Below the pieces are notes generated by a model. The model ran no database searches, was not told the origin of the DNA, and was given only the letters and a program-made list of their open reading frames with translations. From contig JAIWNF010000083.1 in NCBI GenBank assembly GCA_025093555.1, forward strand, positions 62,001-126,000: DNA of 64,000 nt, in the 5' to 3' direction. This stretch comes from Circinella umbellata (Eukaryota; Mucoromycota; Mucoromycetes; Mucorales; Lichtheimiaceae). Made by a program: the position numbers and the translations under genes. Shown here in pieces: positions 15,801 to 28,332 of the stretch; the stretch's first letter is position 1; each line of letters starts with the position of its first letter.

Positions 15801-18800
15801 TGATACATCATTGCTTATCATCCAGGTAATTTATCAAAAAAAAAAGATTGTCATGTATTATGCGACACAAAAGAAAAAAATAGTAATAAGATCGTGAGCA
15901 CGATACTTTACAATGAGTACTTCTGGAAAAATAACAATCATATAAGATGGTACCAATCCATACAGAACCTATATACCCAAAAATAGCTACAAGCATTTGG
16001 GTAGTTCTTTACTTGACGTTTGTGAAAAATCATACTGTTGTTCGTTTTTTTATGAGGAAAGTTATCCACGACACTAGGAAGGTCGTCATCCATGACAATA
16101 ACTTACTAATTTACAATAAAAACGATTTCAGGAATAGAAAAAAAAAGAGAAGGGACTTGGAACATTTATATTGTATAAATCAGTATGGAAAATGAATCTC
16201 AACAGCCACAGTTTGCTACTTGAATATATTCTTCTTTTATAAGATTACGTATCCCTAAAAAAGATAGTTTATTTATTAAGTTGTGTTATTTTTACATATT
16301 ATTTTTAGAGGGATAGATACATGATATTTACTTATGGTTGGTATATTCCAAATTTCAACTTGACGTTGGCGATTTTTACCATGACCACCATAAACTATAA
16401 AAAAAAGAAAATGCCCGCACACTATATCAAGTTATAAGGCGCCTCAAATTGACAATGAGGGATATACTTCAGTCATGAGTGTAAAAATGATCCAAGAAAA
16501 AAAGGCTTCAACTAAACTTGCATTGCAGCAACAGTTACCGTTCTGTTCTTTTGCTTTTGCACCATCTTTGAGTAATAATCAATAATACATAACTGTGATA
16601 TAAAAACACAACAATGGGAAACATACTAAACATATTGTTAATCGACGTGTTGCAATTGTATTATTATATATTGTAATAAAACTTAGTTAATAGTTTGACA
16701 AAAGCAAACAGTAATCTTTAACGGTCGATGTTCCCAAAAATATAATTTTATGCTGAGTAGTAGTAATATAACAATATTGACATCAAATGTTACTTTTTCA
16801 AATATAGCTGAGCACCTTCAATTTTTTTTATGTGCTGTTATTTATCGCATTGTATCACATTACGTAGTAACAAAAAAAAGTTTTGCGTTTCAAAAATAAA
16901 AACAAGAGAGTCTCAATAATAATAACTACCGTGTCACTTCCATCAGTCTTTCGTGTATCTATGTGATCATCTGTTCCCAAATGATAGTATGATACATTTT
17001 ATGCATATACTCTCTAAATGCATGTTATGTTTTCTCTTATTAGCGATCACAGTAAATTTTAAAATACTTGTTTCTCTCGATTATTTAACAGTATTGGAGG
17101 CTAATTTACTCTAATCTTTTATATGATTTGAGACATGTAATAATCTCAGTGATATGTATATTAAACCTGCCTAAGGTTATTAGCGTTATAAGGATTAGAC
17201 TATAAAGAAGGTGTTAAGTGTAGCAACTAACGTTGAGATTTCAATAGTTTTAAAAAATTACATTTATACTATAACAAATGATTAAGACAAGTGAGATTAT
17301 GTAGGCAAACCTTTGTATTTGATTACTGATCCTCATAACACGTAAAAAAACCTATTTAAAAAACTGATTTCATTATCAATTGTTAGAGCAACAAAATTCT
17401 ACAATTCTAAGAGCATAACTTTCATAATGTTATGCGTTGTACTTTGTTTGATTATTTGAACCTTTATTATAGTATATTTTAAATATGATCGGTAAGCGGT
17501 TCCTTTTTTTTATCAAGCAGGAATAAGTTGATAAAGCCTACTTTTACTTAAACTTTTAACTTAATGAAAGATGGCAGACATTTGTTTACTGGTATTTATA
17601 AACTAGAGTTGTAAACTACAGTGGTTATGTGAATCTAATACGCAAAGACGTTCAATTGAAAAATACCCTGGTATGTTACAATCTTAGAAGATTATTATTT
17701 TGATTAATCTTCAGGTGAAATCCAAAAGGTAAATTGATCACCTGGCCAGAGAATATTATCTAATTTCTATCATAAGAAACATACAGGTAATTCATTTATA
17801 TACATATATAAAAGGTAATGCGTCGTAATTCTGCCATTATAAACTGAAATTACTAGTGCTCTTCATAAAAAAAAATAGAAAAAAAAAACTAGCACATTTT
17901 TTGTCATTTATATAGAGCTACATAAACATCCCCATTAGGTACTTTGACTTATTTAGGTTTGCAAGGAGCACCTGCATCATTCAAATAATTATGATAGAGC
18001 GGAAGAAGTTGGGCTGGATCGTCAATCCTGTTATGTCTCTTTCTTGTAGGAACTATTACAAGCGCTTTACCCCCCTCCCCAAAAAAAATATAGTAAGTTC
18101 GAACCTTAATAGCCTCCTGTACTTATGCCTTTCCAAAGACAAACAACAATTTGTTACAATTAATGGCTGTATATTGGCCTCTGGAAGATCATTATGATTA
18201 CATAATACCTTAAGAATTTTTGTAAAGCTGATCTTTGATGGTTTTATTTTCATGAACAATAATGAAAAAAAAATGTTTTTTACTATGTAGCTAAGTTAAG
18301 TATTTATTTTTCTATGCTATATATAAGCGGCTGAATAGATTATACTGGTGTTGATCATGGTGTTGCTATTTTTTATGTACCTGATAGTGTAGTGAGAACA
18401 CTAGAAACACTTTTAACCATAACTTCATCCCAGTGATGTATGTGTGTTTCTGTACGTAAATTTCCCTGCGAAAAAAAAGTATAGTATTTCTTTTAATAGC
18501 TCTCTCACAAAGATTTGGTCGAGAAGAATCAAGTCTAGATATATTCGAAGGAGTCAAATAAAGGAGAAGGGTGACATTTCTACAACCCCCTTTTCAGATT
18601 AACATAAATGCAAAAAATACAAATTAAACTTATCGTTTAAAAATGATGATCTATTTAAAAACCTTAGTAATACTTTTCCGCGATCGATCATCAAATACGT
18701 AGCATTTTTTCAGCCTATTTACACTACTGGTGGCTGTACGTAGCGTGAGTAATATATCTTTTTTTTTGTATATATGTAGTGTGCGACAGTACTAAATTAA

Positions 18801-21800
18801 TAATTAAAAAAAAAACATAAACATTATGCACATTACCGCTGTGAAATGTTTTTTTATCGAAAAAAAAAAAATTGAAAGATAACCACATTAATGTGATACA
18901 AGGAGGGACAAGCAGTAGAGTATAATTTGTCACGTATGCAGTGTACAATGGCGATCCTTCTGTTTGGTATTCTATATGTTTTTTTCTGCCGTTGTCACGA
19001 ACATTTCAAAGGAGTAAAAATAAAAGAGTTGGCAAAAATTAGCGTTTAAAGTTGATAACTTTAATCTAAACTTTCTTGCATTTGTTAACGGCAAAGACCT
19101 TTGTTTTAAGATTACTATCAACTACTTTGTGTAGATGAACCGAAAGGATTGCAAAACACCCGCCAAAAAGTAAACTATATATATTTATTGATAATAATAT
19201 AGCGATCAATTTGATCACCATTGGTATTCGCTTCATTTTTATTGGGGTTATTAATAATAACTTACTTTATACAATTAAGGGTATGAAAAGCAAAATCATA
19301 ACATCGACGGAAAAACAGTATGTAGTATTTGCATTCATATACTTGTCATCACTCTAAACTTGATCAAGATGTAAGCTTTATCAAACTAATAAACAATACC
19401 ACATAAATACATTTAAAAGATAGAACATTATAGTACACAGTTGGAATAAAGCTATGACTTTATGATCGTAGCTAGTACATATAGTATATTGCATTAGATC
19501 ATTTATCAAATTGTTTGAAAGAATAATTCTAGTATAATAAAATTATACTAAATGATTCGGTTCAATTGAAAGCTTTCTTTTTTCAATTTTTCCATTATTG
19601 ATCTAGAAGAAGATGGCGGTGACTATCAGAAAAAAGTGTATAGTTTGTTACATTCATGTTCTCTAAAGCCCTCTTTCAAGAAAAGCCTGAGCCAAAAAAT
19701 AAAGTAATCTTGGCTTTCACCTTCTTGTCACTGCAATAAAATACTGTACAAGTTATATTATACTTCTCTCTCTCTCACTCTCTATCATCCATAATTATTA
19801 TTATTTTTTGAGGAGTTAGAATAGTTTAGCCTTTAACCTTGTTTATATACTAACAAAGTAGAAAATGAACGAGCAGATATTTTTGGGGGAAGAGGGGGTA
19901 ATCAATAAAAAAAAAAGAAGAGTCCAGACACTTGACTATATTTCTTTCTGATATAGTATATTTGTAATAAAAATCTTAACCCAACGGTTTGGTAATGTTA
20001 TTTTACTTTTTTTTTTTCTACATATTTACTTTCCAAAACAAGGTTCATTATATAATTATGCACACAAATTCACGACATCTACACTCATTTCGAGGCTTTC
20101 CTTATAGGTAACAAACAGAAAAATAAAGAAAGAAAAAGGAGGAAAAGAATGAGGGAACATCGGGAAGGGAGTATATAAAGCATGTAGATTATCTACTTAT
20201 CTTCATTAACCCATATTATGTAATTATAGTATATAGTAGTAATAATAATAATAGTGCTACTTTTGTAAGGAGCGAAATGTCGTTTATATTTTTTTTTTGA
20301 AGAATGAAATAGAAATTTAGAGGAGTAGAAGGAAATATGTTTGCTGTAAAGTATCGATTAAATTATGCAGGTTTCATATAGAAAAAAAGATTCAACTCAT
20401 TTTTAAGCAGTCCATTACATTGTTAGAATAATCATTACCATTCTATATATATATATGGTTAAAAGAAGAGAAATGACGATAATGATGACACTGACGCTGA
20501 CGATTTGATCCACAGGATACATTCAATATTATTACTGCATTTGTAATAATTCTTTAATATGTTCAATTTTATTATCACCAACACACAACTATTGTTGACT
20601 GTTGAATGATCGACGGTGTAATAAAAAAGTCATCGCATTACAATTCAATTTATAAGTCATGTAAAACAATCAAAGTTATTTTGATTTCATCCCGAGGCTG
20701 TCAATATTAAATAAACAATTGATTGTTGTTTCCGAGGTCGAGGTAGTGATGGCATATATATAAGAAAACTTCCATTTTAAGTTAAGTGCGATAGGACCAA
20801 TAAACGTACACTTGGGTAACCCCCTTTTTTTAAAAAAAGAAAAGAAAAAGCATAATTTATTACCGCTATTTTTATACATACGATTACAAAAAAAAACAAT
20901 GGTCAATCGATTTTCTTTGGTATTCTTTGTAAAAATAGTTTTATCCATTCTAAAAGTAGGGGCATAAGATAACCCATAAAATCAAAACCTACCTTGTAAG
21001 AAAATAATAACATAGTTTATCTTTATAGATATACGTCACTTTGTTTTTTTTGTTATTGTTTTTATTTGTGCTCAGAGACAAAAAAAAAAAACTTGTCTAT
21101 TTTTTATATTTACCAATGGTATGTGTAACGATTACCAATTGCCAGACACCTCGTTTTTTTTTCCGCCATCACCATGGTAATTAATTATTTATAGTTGATC
21201 CCGTAAATAAATAAAAAAGATTGATTAAGTAAAACGTACTGTGACACTTATTAGACGCCACATAGTTCACATAGTTGTTTAATAGTATCACATTGTCGTT
21301 TAAGAACAAATATAAATTAATATAAAATAGTTTATATATGCAATTATTCATGAGAGCAAAAATAAAAATAAAAATATTAATATAAAGAGGACTTTATATT
21401 TTTGTTTTTATTGCCGAGTTTCAAAGACTTTTTTTTTTTGTATCCGTGTCTTCCCGCTTAACCAAAGCTTAATGTTCATAGAGAGAAAGAAGGAAAAAAG
21501 CAAAGAGTGTATCCATAAATAGTACATAAAAATAAATTGTTTGTTTGTGGAATACAACCACATGCATTCAACAACAAATTTTTGATGTGTCAAAAAAGAA
21601 GATAAGTAAAGTAAAAAGTAATAATTATAATAAAAATTGATGGGCCAGACCACAAAAACTATTTTTGTATCTATGAATTTGAAATAGTATTAAAACAAAA
21701 AGAAATATAGTAATTAATAATAAATAATAATAATAATAATAAAAGCAGATACAAAAACAGATTGAAAGTATTATCTTTTTTTTATGTGCGGTCTGTCAGG

Positions 21801-22038
21801 GGACAAAAACAGGGATTTTTTTTTTTTTGTGTTCCCTTCCCACTTTCTCCTTCGCCACGTCAAAAATCTTCTTTAAATAAAATCAAATAATCCATCCGTT
21901 TTGTTTTGATCTTCTCTCTTCCTCTCTTTTTCTTTTCTTTTGCATACTTTTTTTTCCTAACTTTGATTCATTATTTGTGAATCAAAGACATAACGCTTTC
22001 CTTTTTATATTTTTTGTGAACAGCAAAATCTAATCACA
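12884..22038. other. 9-kb gene-poor region
   Basis: I could not support any gene here. The DNA is AT-rich, with scattered ACGTA-containing words and short inverted repeats (for example an AGCTGTTCT palindrome arm pair near 14157-14190). One GC-richer patch lies near 15720-15790. The best frames, 15124-15411 and 15808-15996 on the minus strand, read as hydrophobic peptides but have no start context, motif or partner exon I can defend. A TATA-like GTATATAAAG at about 20171 has no gene downstream. The region may hold decayed transposons, a non-coding RNA gene, or the regulatory landscape of the gene at 22039. Confidence 0.45.
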
Positions 22039-23588
22039 ATGTCGGTTGATAATATTACGCTTGACCTAAATCATCTTTCCTTTGACACTACTCCAGATTT
22101 ACTTTCAAATAAGAATAACCCCTTGTTAACAACTAGTTCTAACTACCGTAATAATAATAGCAGCACTCCTTCTATTACCGTTACACAAGGTAAAGAATCG
22201 ATTCTTTTTCTCTTTTTTACTTTAGAACTTTTTTTTTGGGAAAGGGGGAGCTATTTTTATTTTTATTTTTATTTTTTGGATATATGCATATACATACTTA
22301 CATATTTTTATTTTTATTTTATTCTTGTTACAGAAAAAAGAACACTGCGAAGCAAAGCTCGTAATCGTCAATGCGTTCCAAGTGACGACGAAGAAGATGA
22401 TGATGATGATGAGTTGGAAAGTTCGGATGAAGAGGATAATGTGTTAGATCGTCCTCGCGGAAAGAGTAATCCTATTACTGCTACTACTACAGTGAAAGCG
22501 AAGCATCGACAACCATTACCTAGCGATGACGAAGAGGATGATGAAGAAGAAGGTACAGGGGGGGAAGATAAAAAAAAAAGCTTTATTATAATTTCAATTT
22601 TCTTTTTTATTAATATAAAATATATTCTATAATTATAATAGATGACGATGATGATAGTGATGTCGAACAACATCAACAACCTAGCCCAATGTATAGACGA
22701 TTGAGTGGAATTGGGTCCACAAGTAATCTTCATCAAGAACGAGCACCTACCCCGCAAGTTCAATACCAACAAAATGCTGAAATGGCAAAACGCCATTCTG
22801 ATGGAGGCGGTAATAGTGGGAATCAATATTATTATAATAACAATGAATACGAATATAATCGACACAGCTCAGATGACCAACCTATACAGCAACCGCAATT
22901 TCATTTTCAAGAAGGAACGCAACTTCATCATTTGCAGCAAATGCAACAACATCATCAGACTCAGATAGCCCAGTTTCAACATCAGCAACAACATTCATCC
23001 TTTTTACGTCCACAACAGCAACAGCAACAGCGTGTTAGCATGTCCGGAATGGACCTCCTGAAACAACTCGAACAAGAAAAAGCTGAGGCGAAACGCCAGA
23101 AACCAAATTTTAATTCATCCAAAGTTAGAATTGATAAGGGATTGTTGGCTAACGTACCAGAACCTGGCTCTCATAATATTAGCTTTCAACACATGGCTAT
23201 GCAACAACAGCAACAACAACAACAATTTTACCATCATCATCACCATCACCATAACAATGGTCATCATCATTCTTCGAAACCTAGACACCAGCGATCTGCT
23301 TCATCTTTAGATAAACAGCAGCGTCAACAATACCAACAACAGGCTCAACCACCACAACAACCACAATATGGATACTACCCCGCCCATGCAGTAGCAACAG
23401 CACCTGTAGGTTACATGTATCCACAGCAACAAGTATACCCCTATTTGAACGCTGGTAATGGAAATGGTTTAATGGGCTCACCATCATTAAATGGATCATC
23501 ACAGTCTTTGGTTATGATGGATAATCATCCACCTTCAAGACCTGGAAGTGCCCTTAGTAACTCATCCCGTAGACGTTCCCAGGATTAA
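22039..23588 (+). CDS. Low-complexity acidic/Gln-rich protein, function unknown
   Basis: Three exons, 22039..22189, 22334..22552 and 22642..23588, give 438 residues. The N-terminal part is Ser/Thr/Asn-rich and followed by a basic segment (EKRTLRSKARNRQ). Then come two acidic tracts that each begin with PSDDEED and look like an internal duplication. The middle is rich in Gln, His and Asn. A better-ordered block reads SGMDLLKQLEQEKAEAKRQKP then GLLANVPEPGSHNISFQ; it has helix-forming and proline-turn features and is the likely conserved core. The tail is Tyr/Pro/Gln-rich and ends with a basic RRRS patch. There is no signal peptide or membrane segment. Nuclear or cytoplasmic regulatory or RNA-granule roles fit the composition but are only inference. 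Intron 1 is 144 nt and has no stop, so it can be retained in frame. Confidence 0.8.
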
Positions 23589-24278
23589 TTATTATTTCTT
23601 TATCCTTTTTTATACTTTAATTTTTATTTTTATAATTGCATACATAATTCACACATGACACGCATGACACGCATATTTTTATTATATACTACGTATATTA
23701 GTATTATTACTAGTTTATCACACATATACAATTGTTCTTTTTTCCTTTTCATGCATGAATCTTACACCATTGCGGACTAAAAAAAAAGATTTTTTAAAAA
23801 GCCTATCTGTCAGGGAAAGGAGGTTATCCCCCCCCTCCACCTCCTTCTTTTTCCAGCTTATTTTTCACTGTTAAGGGATTGATGATATTGTGTCCCTTTT
23901 ACCCGCCAAATAATACACTCCGTTTTTTTTTTATTTCTCTTCTTTATATATATACCTTAAAAAAATTACGACGTCACATTCTTGTCTTTTTTTTAATACT
24001 TACCTATAATCAAGTTCTTTTAAGAAAAAAAACCCAAAGGAAAAAAAAAAGACATTTTAATTGTTTGTAAAGATATTGTTATTGTAATGTATATATATAT
24101 AGTGATAATAAGAATAAGATTTGATGATCATGATAAAATTGATTGATATAAACAGAAAAAAAAATTATAAAGACGAATAATTAGATATAATAACAAATAA
24201 TAGTAGAAAAAAATTACTAATTTAATATAATATGTACATGGATGATTTACGAGGTAGAAACATTGGAATAGTAATCTA
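23589..24278. other. Convergent intergenic spacer
   Basis: This is AT-rich spacer between two convergent genes, with two tandem TGACACGCA units near 23655-23671 and long A/T runs. No gene is supported. Part of 24249-24278 may belong to an alternative last exon of the copper-fist gene. Confidence 0.5.
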
Positions 24279-25689
24279 TCAGCGATATACGATTATATGT
24301 TTATGAGCATTCACTTTGTCACTTTCTTTATATGTATGTATAATTAAAGCTATATGTTTACCTTGACATAATTCTTGGAAACAATTCGAACAAGATTCAA
24401 GCGTTTGAGAACAGCCACATCCACATAGTTTAACGCCATTTTCATTCAATATCGCTGTTGGTTGTTCCGATCGTTTGGATGATGTTATATCAGAAGGAAG
24501 ACAGATGGATGCAATTGATAAGCGGCGTCTCGAGTCTTCTGTCGTAAACCCAGTGTAAGGGTCATTACGTCCCTTCATGGCGCGCGAAGGATGTGCATCA
24601 CACCCTGGACAAGCACACGAATCACCGCATCGACATGTAATCAATCTGACTCTATTAACCTCTGTTGTTTTCTTACTACTGTTACTACTTCCACAGCATG
24701 TTGACTCCACTTTCTGCTGTTGATTGGTATTTTTACTACCACTTCCACATCCACATCCTGAAAATTTACTATCAGGTGTATTGCTATTCCGAATAGTATT
24801 ACATGAAGTAGGTGATGGTATCGATGATGAGCTAATGCTGGTGTTATTTTGTTTGATGGGACTCGAAGTACCATTAGAGCAACAACTGCTATTAGATGAC
24901 GCACAAGAAGACATTTCAGGAGGACTACTTGATGGTGTCGTCGTTTCTTTCTTTGCTAGTGGTTGTTCATCTGGGATATATTGCTGTGGTTGCTGTGGAG
25001 ATTTTTGTGGCGATGGTTGACGTAATAATGTTTGAAGAGGTTGTGATGGTAACGGGTCTAGTAACAATGGTGATGTTTGTTGCTGTTGTTGTTCAGGTTT
25101 TGGAGCAATTAGACGTAGATTTAACTTTTCTTTCATCACTTTATCTATAGTTAGAGTATATAACAGTCTATAATATGAATAAAAGAAAATAGTTATTTAC
25201 AAATCATTATAAGAATACCTTGAGGTATTATTGCCTTTCTTTTCCGTGGTGGAGAATCTATATTATTATCCATTTCATACAATTAATATAAAAAAAATAA
25301 TCAGATTGTATAAATAATATACAAATATGGATAGAAGAAATATATTACCTAACTCGTCGTTACAGTCGCACTTTACATGTAATTGCCTCACCGCCCGCAG
25401 TTCTCGACAACGTTTACATTGTGTAGCTGGTCTTCCTTTCTTTTTAATTTCTATTAACGGTCGATCTTTATGTTTACAATGGGATGCTCGATGACCCTTT
25501 ATATAAATAAATTGTTAGGTTGCTGCTCTTGTTTTTTTTTTGAATTTTCACTATCCTCCCCCTATAAAGCATACTTTAATACATGTTGCTAGAGAATAAA
25601 TGAGAGTTAGAATGAATTGAACAATGACTTAAAAGTTCAAACTTTTTTTTTGTTTTACCACATGCTAGTTTTTTGCCGTCAATGATCAT
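24279..25689 (-). CDS. Copper-fist transcription factor, Cuf1/Mac1-like
   Basis: Exons on the minus strand, in transcript order: 25659-25689, 25575-25588, 25349-25496, 25219-25257 and 24279-25144, giving 365 residues. Residues 1-45 form a copper fist: ACATC with Cys10 and Cys13, then GHRASHCKH with Cys22 and His24, KKGRP (34-38) that contacts DNA, and a second Cys pair (QCKRC). The C-terminal half is Ser/Pro/Gln-rich and contains C-x-C-x3-C-x-C-x2-C-x2-H (Cys248 to His262), which is the copper-sensing motif known from Cuf1, plus further Cys clusters near 208, 227 and the C-terminus. The expected role is activation of copper-uptake (possibly iron-uptake) genes under copper scarcity, with inactivation by Cu(I) bound to the motif. 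The second exon is only 14 nt and carries the second zinc-ligand Cys. The last exon contains a possible donor (GTAAAC at about 24364); splicing from there to AG near 24278 would replace the last residues with a short tail. Confidence 0.9.
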
Positions 25690-26808
25690 TTGCTCTTATT
25701 ACTGCCAGATTTAATATAAAGACGGCTATGACAGTGTTAAAGAATCCACATAAATAAAATTTATTGTAAAGTGGAAGAAGTTGGGATAACAATAATTGTT
25801 TAAAAAAAACAAGTCTCAAAAGTCCCCGCCCAGGTCATTAAATTTTGACAACAAAAAGCGCTATTGCAAAAAATTATGCTTTGAAAGATGTGGGTGATAT
25901 GAGCTTATATTGTGATTCCATTATTAACCACATATACCGTTTTTATTCAATGCTTAAAACTGGGGAAAAGTTTGATATTACTGCTATTGTCATTCTCATT
26001 ATGCAAGTACTCAGTCGGACAAAACCCAATGATAATATATCTCACCAAGAAGCGGTTGAGATCAAAATATTTTAATTTTCTAGAATAAACTTCTCGTTCT
26101 CGTGTTAAACTTGATTGTTGTTCAAGCATATTCCAGCTTTATAACGAATAAATATAAAGCTTTAAAAAGCGGTCAAATCACCTGATTATTTTATTGCGGC
26201 AAGAAGTTGCGAAGTATATATAAAAAATAAAAAATAGAACAATAGAATTCACATTTTGAATAAGCACCTCTTTAATTCTTATTACGTATATTACAAAGTA
26301 AGAAATATCTTTGTGACAATACCATGTATATTCACCTGCACATACTATGTACATAGGAGAATATAATATTTTGTTCAAAAAAGCTAGGAAAGTGAATTAT
26401 TATTAATAGTTATAATATAGTAGTATATCCACGCAGGTACATATAATCCTTTATTATCATTTGCATACAGAGGTAATAATAACAAACCTGTTAAATGGAA
26501 TGATAGATAATGTATAGCCATCTCTAAGTCGGCTTTTCTATTTTACGTTTGAAAAAAAAAAGTATGAGTGAACAAGTTTATTTTCTTTAATCAGACTAAC
26601 CTTTTGCGTAGTTAGCGTAAAACGTTGGTAATCAACATCAATGCGAATAAGTCGAAAATCTCCTGTTTCTTGAAATGCATTTTAAAAAAAAACGTCAAAA
26701 ACCCAAGCAGAAAATAAAATTTCTCGTAAATATTAGTACAAACATAAATTTAGTATTTCGATACCTATCATATTAGTTACTTCTATTGAGTTCCAAAAAG
26801 CAATTATG
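25690..26808. other. Intergenic, upstream of the copper-fist gene
   Basis: This holds the promoter side of the copper-fist gene and then AT-rich DNA. The plus-strand frame at 25845-26075 has no recognised motif and is probably chance or a decayed mobile element. No RNA gene was seen. Confidence 0.45.
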
Positions 26809-27259
26809 CACTGTGCGCATTACTCCATCCTTGAATTCAAGGATCAACGGCTAGCGACCGAATTTTTTTTCTTGTAAGTTTCAAAGGATCAAAGGATTAG
26901 ATTCAAGGATCCATCCTTGAAAAGCAATAGCTGAAGTTTTTTCGTGGAAATAAAATAAAATAAAAAGAACAAATGCTCCTATCTTCATTTATTTTGTTAT
27001 AGTTTAACATGCTTATTAAATGTACTATTTTATAGCATTGTTGTATGATTTTTGAGGTATTAGAAAAATATTCTCTGGGTCTAGTTAAAAGAATCAAAGG
27101 GATGAGATTCAAGGTCTTGAAAGCGGCAACTAAAATTTCTCTGATTCTAGTTTAAGGATCAAAGGATGAAATTCAGGGATTGACTCTTGATTTAAACATC
27201 CAATGATCCTTTGTTCATCCTTGAAGATTATTTATTTAAGGATGGAATTGAGCACAGTG
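26809..27259. mobile_element. MITE with imperfect terminal inverted repeats and TATG target duplication
   Basis: The left end starts CACTGTGCGCATTACTCCAT and the right end, read on the other strand, starts CACTGTGCTCAATTCCATCC; the inverted repeats are imperfect over about 28 bp. Both ends are flanked by TATG (26805-26808 and 27260-27263), either a 4-bp duplication or a TA duplication plus a chance match. The interior has no coding potential and is built from many copies of AAGGAT and ATCCTT in both orientations. At 451 bp it is a miniature, non-autonomous DNA transposon. The superfamily cannot be fixed without relatives. Confidence 0.75.
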
Positions 27260-27263
27260 TATG

Positions 27264-28332
27264 ATGGCTACATAACATATTTCTTATTACCTTTTATTAG
27301 TAAGACTTATTGTTTGTTATAATTTGGCACGGTAACGTATATGTGAACTTGCTTCTTATTTGCTAGAAGAAGGTATTTATGATTATAACACAGAATATTT
27401 TAAAGTTTAATGCCGTTTTGAAAATGGGGTGATGCTACAAACAACTAAATAATAGTAATAATAGTAATAATAATAAATATTATATGATTAAAAACAAGTT
27501 GTATTAGAAAAAGTGTTAACGCCTGATACGCACTACAGAAAAAGTTCGGATGTTTTTTTTTCACTTGGTCATAAAAAGCTGTTTGATCTTCTTACTGTTA
27601 CATAGATCAAATTTTAACTTTATATTTTTTTGTGATTTTGATAATCAGGTGCTCTTTACTGGTCTTTAAACATCTCTTTTGCTGCCTTTTTAAGCCCTTT
27701 TGGATGACCCATCTTCCTTTTATTTACACCACCATGGAATCGGATCACTTTATTAAACTCCACACCTTATTGAGATTCTAAATCAGGGAATTTAGTTTCA
27801 CTCCACCTTTTTGTTTCTCCACAACCAGCAATAAATTATCTCCGATATACCAGTCCCCAATTATCGTCATCTTCGGTCATTATATTACGCAGCAGCTTTT
27901 CCTTTTCCTCTTTTTGTTGACAACATTATAATTCAAGTATCCAATGGGCAAGTTTCATTGACTAGCAAAATTAGTTACTAATATGACTACAAATTAAATA
28001 AAACGTGTAATTTTCTCTTCTCTTAAGATTTTCTCTATTCACTTTTTTTTTTATATAACTTTCAAATGGTAGTAAGGACTTAGGTCCGCGGACAGGGTTC
28101 GACATCATTTTGTGGAATCCTCTCACTCACTCGCGGTTTCATTATAAAGTGAAAAAAACACTCCGCCTTTTTTTTATTAGTTTTTTGTTTTTGTCTTTTT
28201 TTTTTTTTCTCCAATAGATTTGGATCCGCTCTTTTCTTCTTCTCTTTCATTCTTTCTTATTTTTTTTTTTTAAAAAAAAACATATTACTGCTTTTTTTTT
28301 TCTGTGTCAATGCGACTTGACCTTTTATTTCT
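27264..28332. other. Intergenic and promoter/leader of the transporter
   Basis: No gene is supported. A short GC-richer patch at 28080-28135 contains GGTCCGCGGAC, a small palindrome. It is followed by long T runs and a pyrimidine-rich leader before the ATG at 28333. Confidence 0.5.

Noticed and set aside
22368..22865. 165-codon minus-strand frame across the acidic region of the 22039 gene
   Set aside because: A Ser-run shadow of Asp/Glu codons (GAT/GAA repeats) on the other strand; the plus-strand model has coherent splicing.
24641..25150. Plus-strand and second minus-strand frames across the copper-fist gene
   Set aside because: They are antisense or out-of-frame shadows of its Gln/Ser/Cys-rich coding sequence.
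28080..28135. GGGTTCGAC word and GGTCCGCGGAC palindrome, possible tRNA or RNA gene
   Set aside because: No cloverleaf can be drawn and the T-loop-like word has no matching stem; more likely leader or promoter DNA of the transporter.
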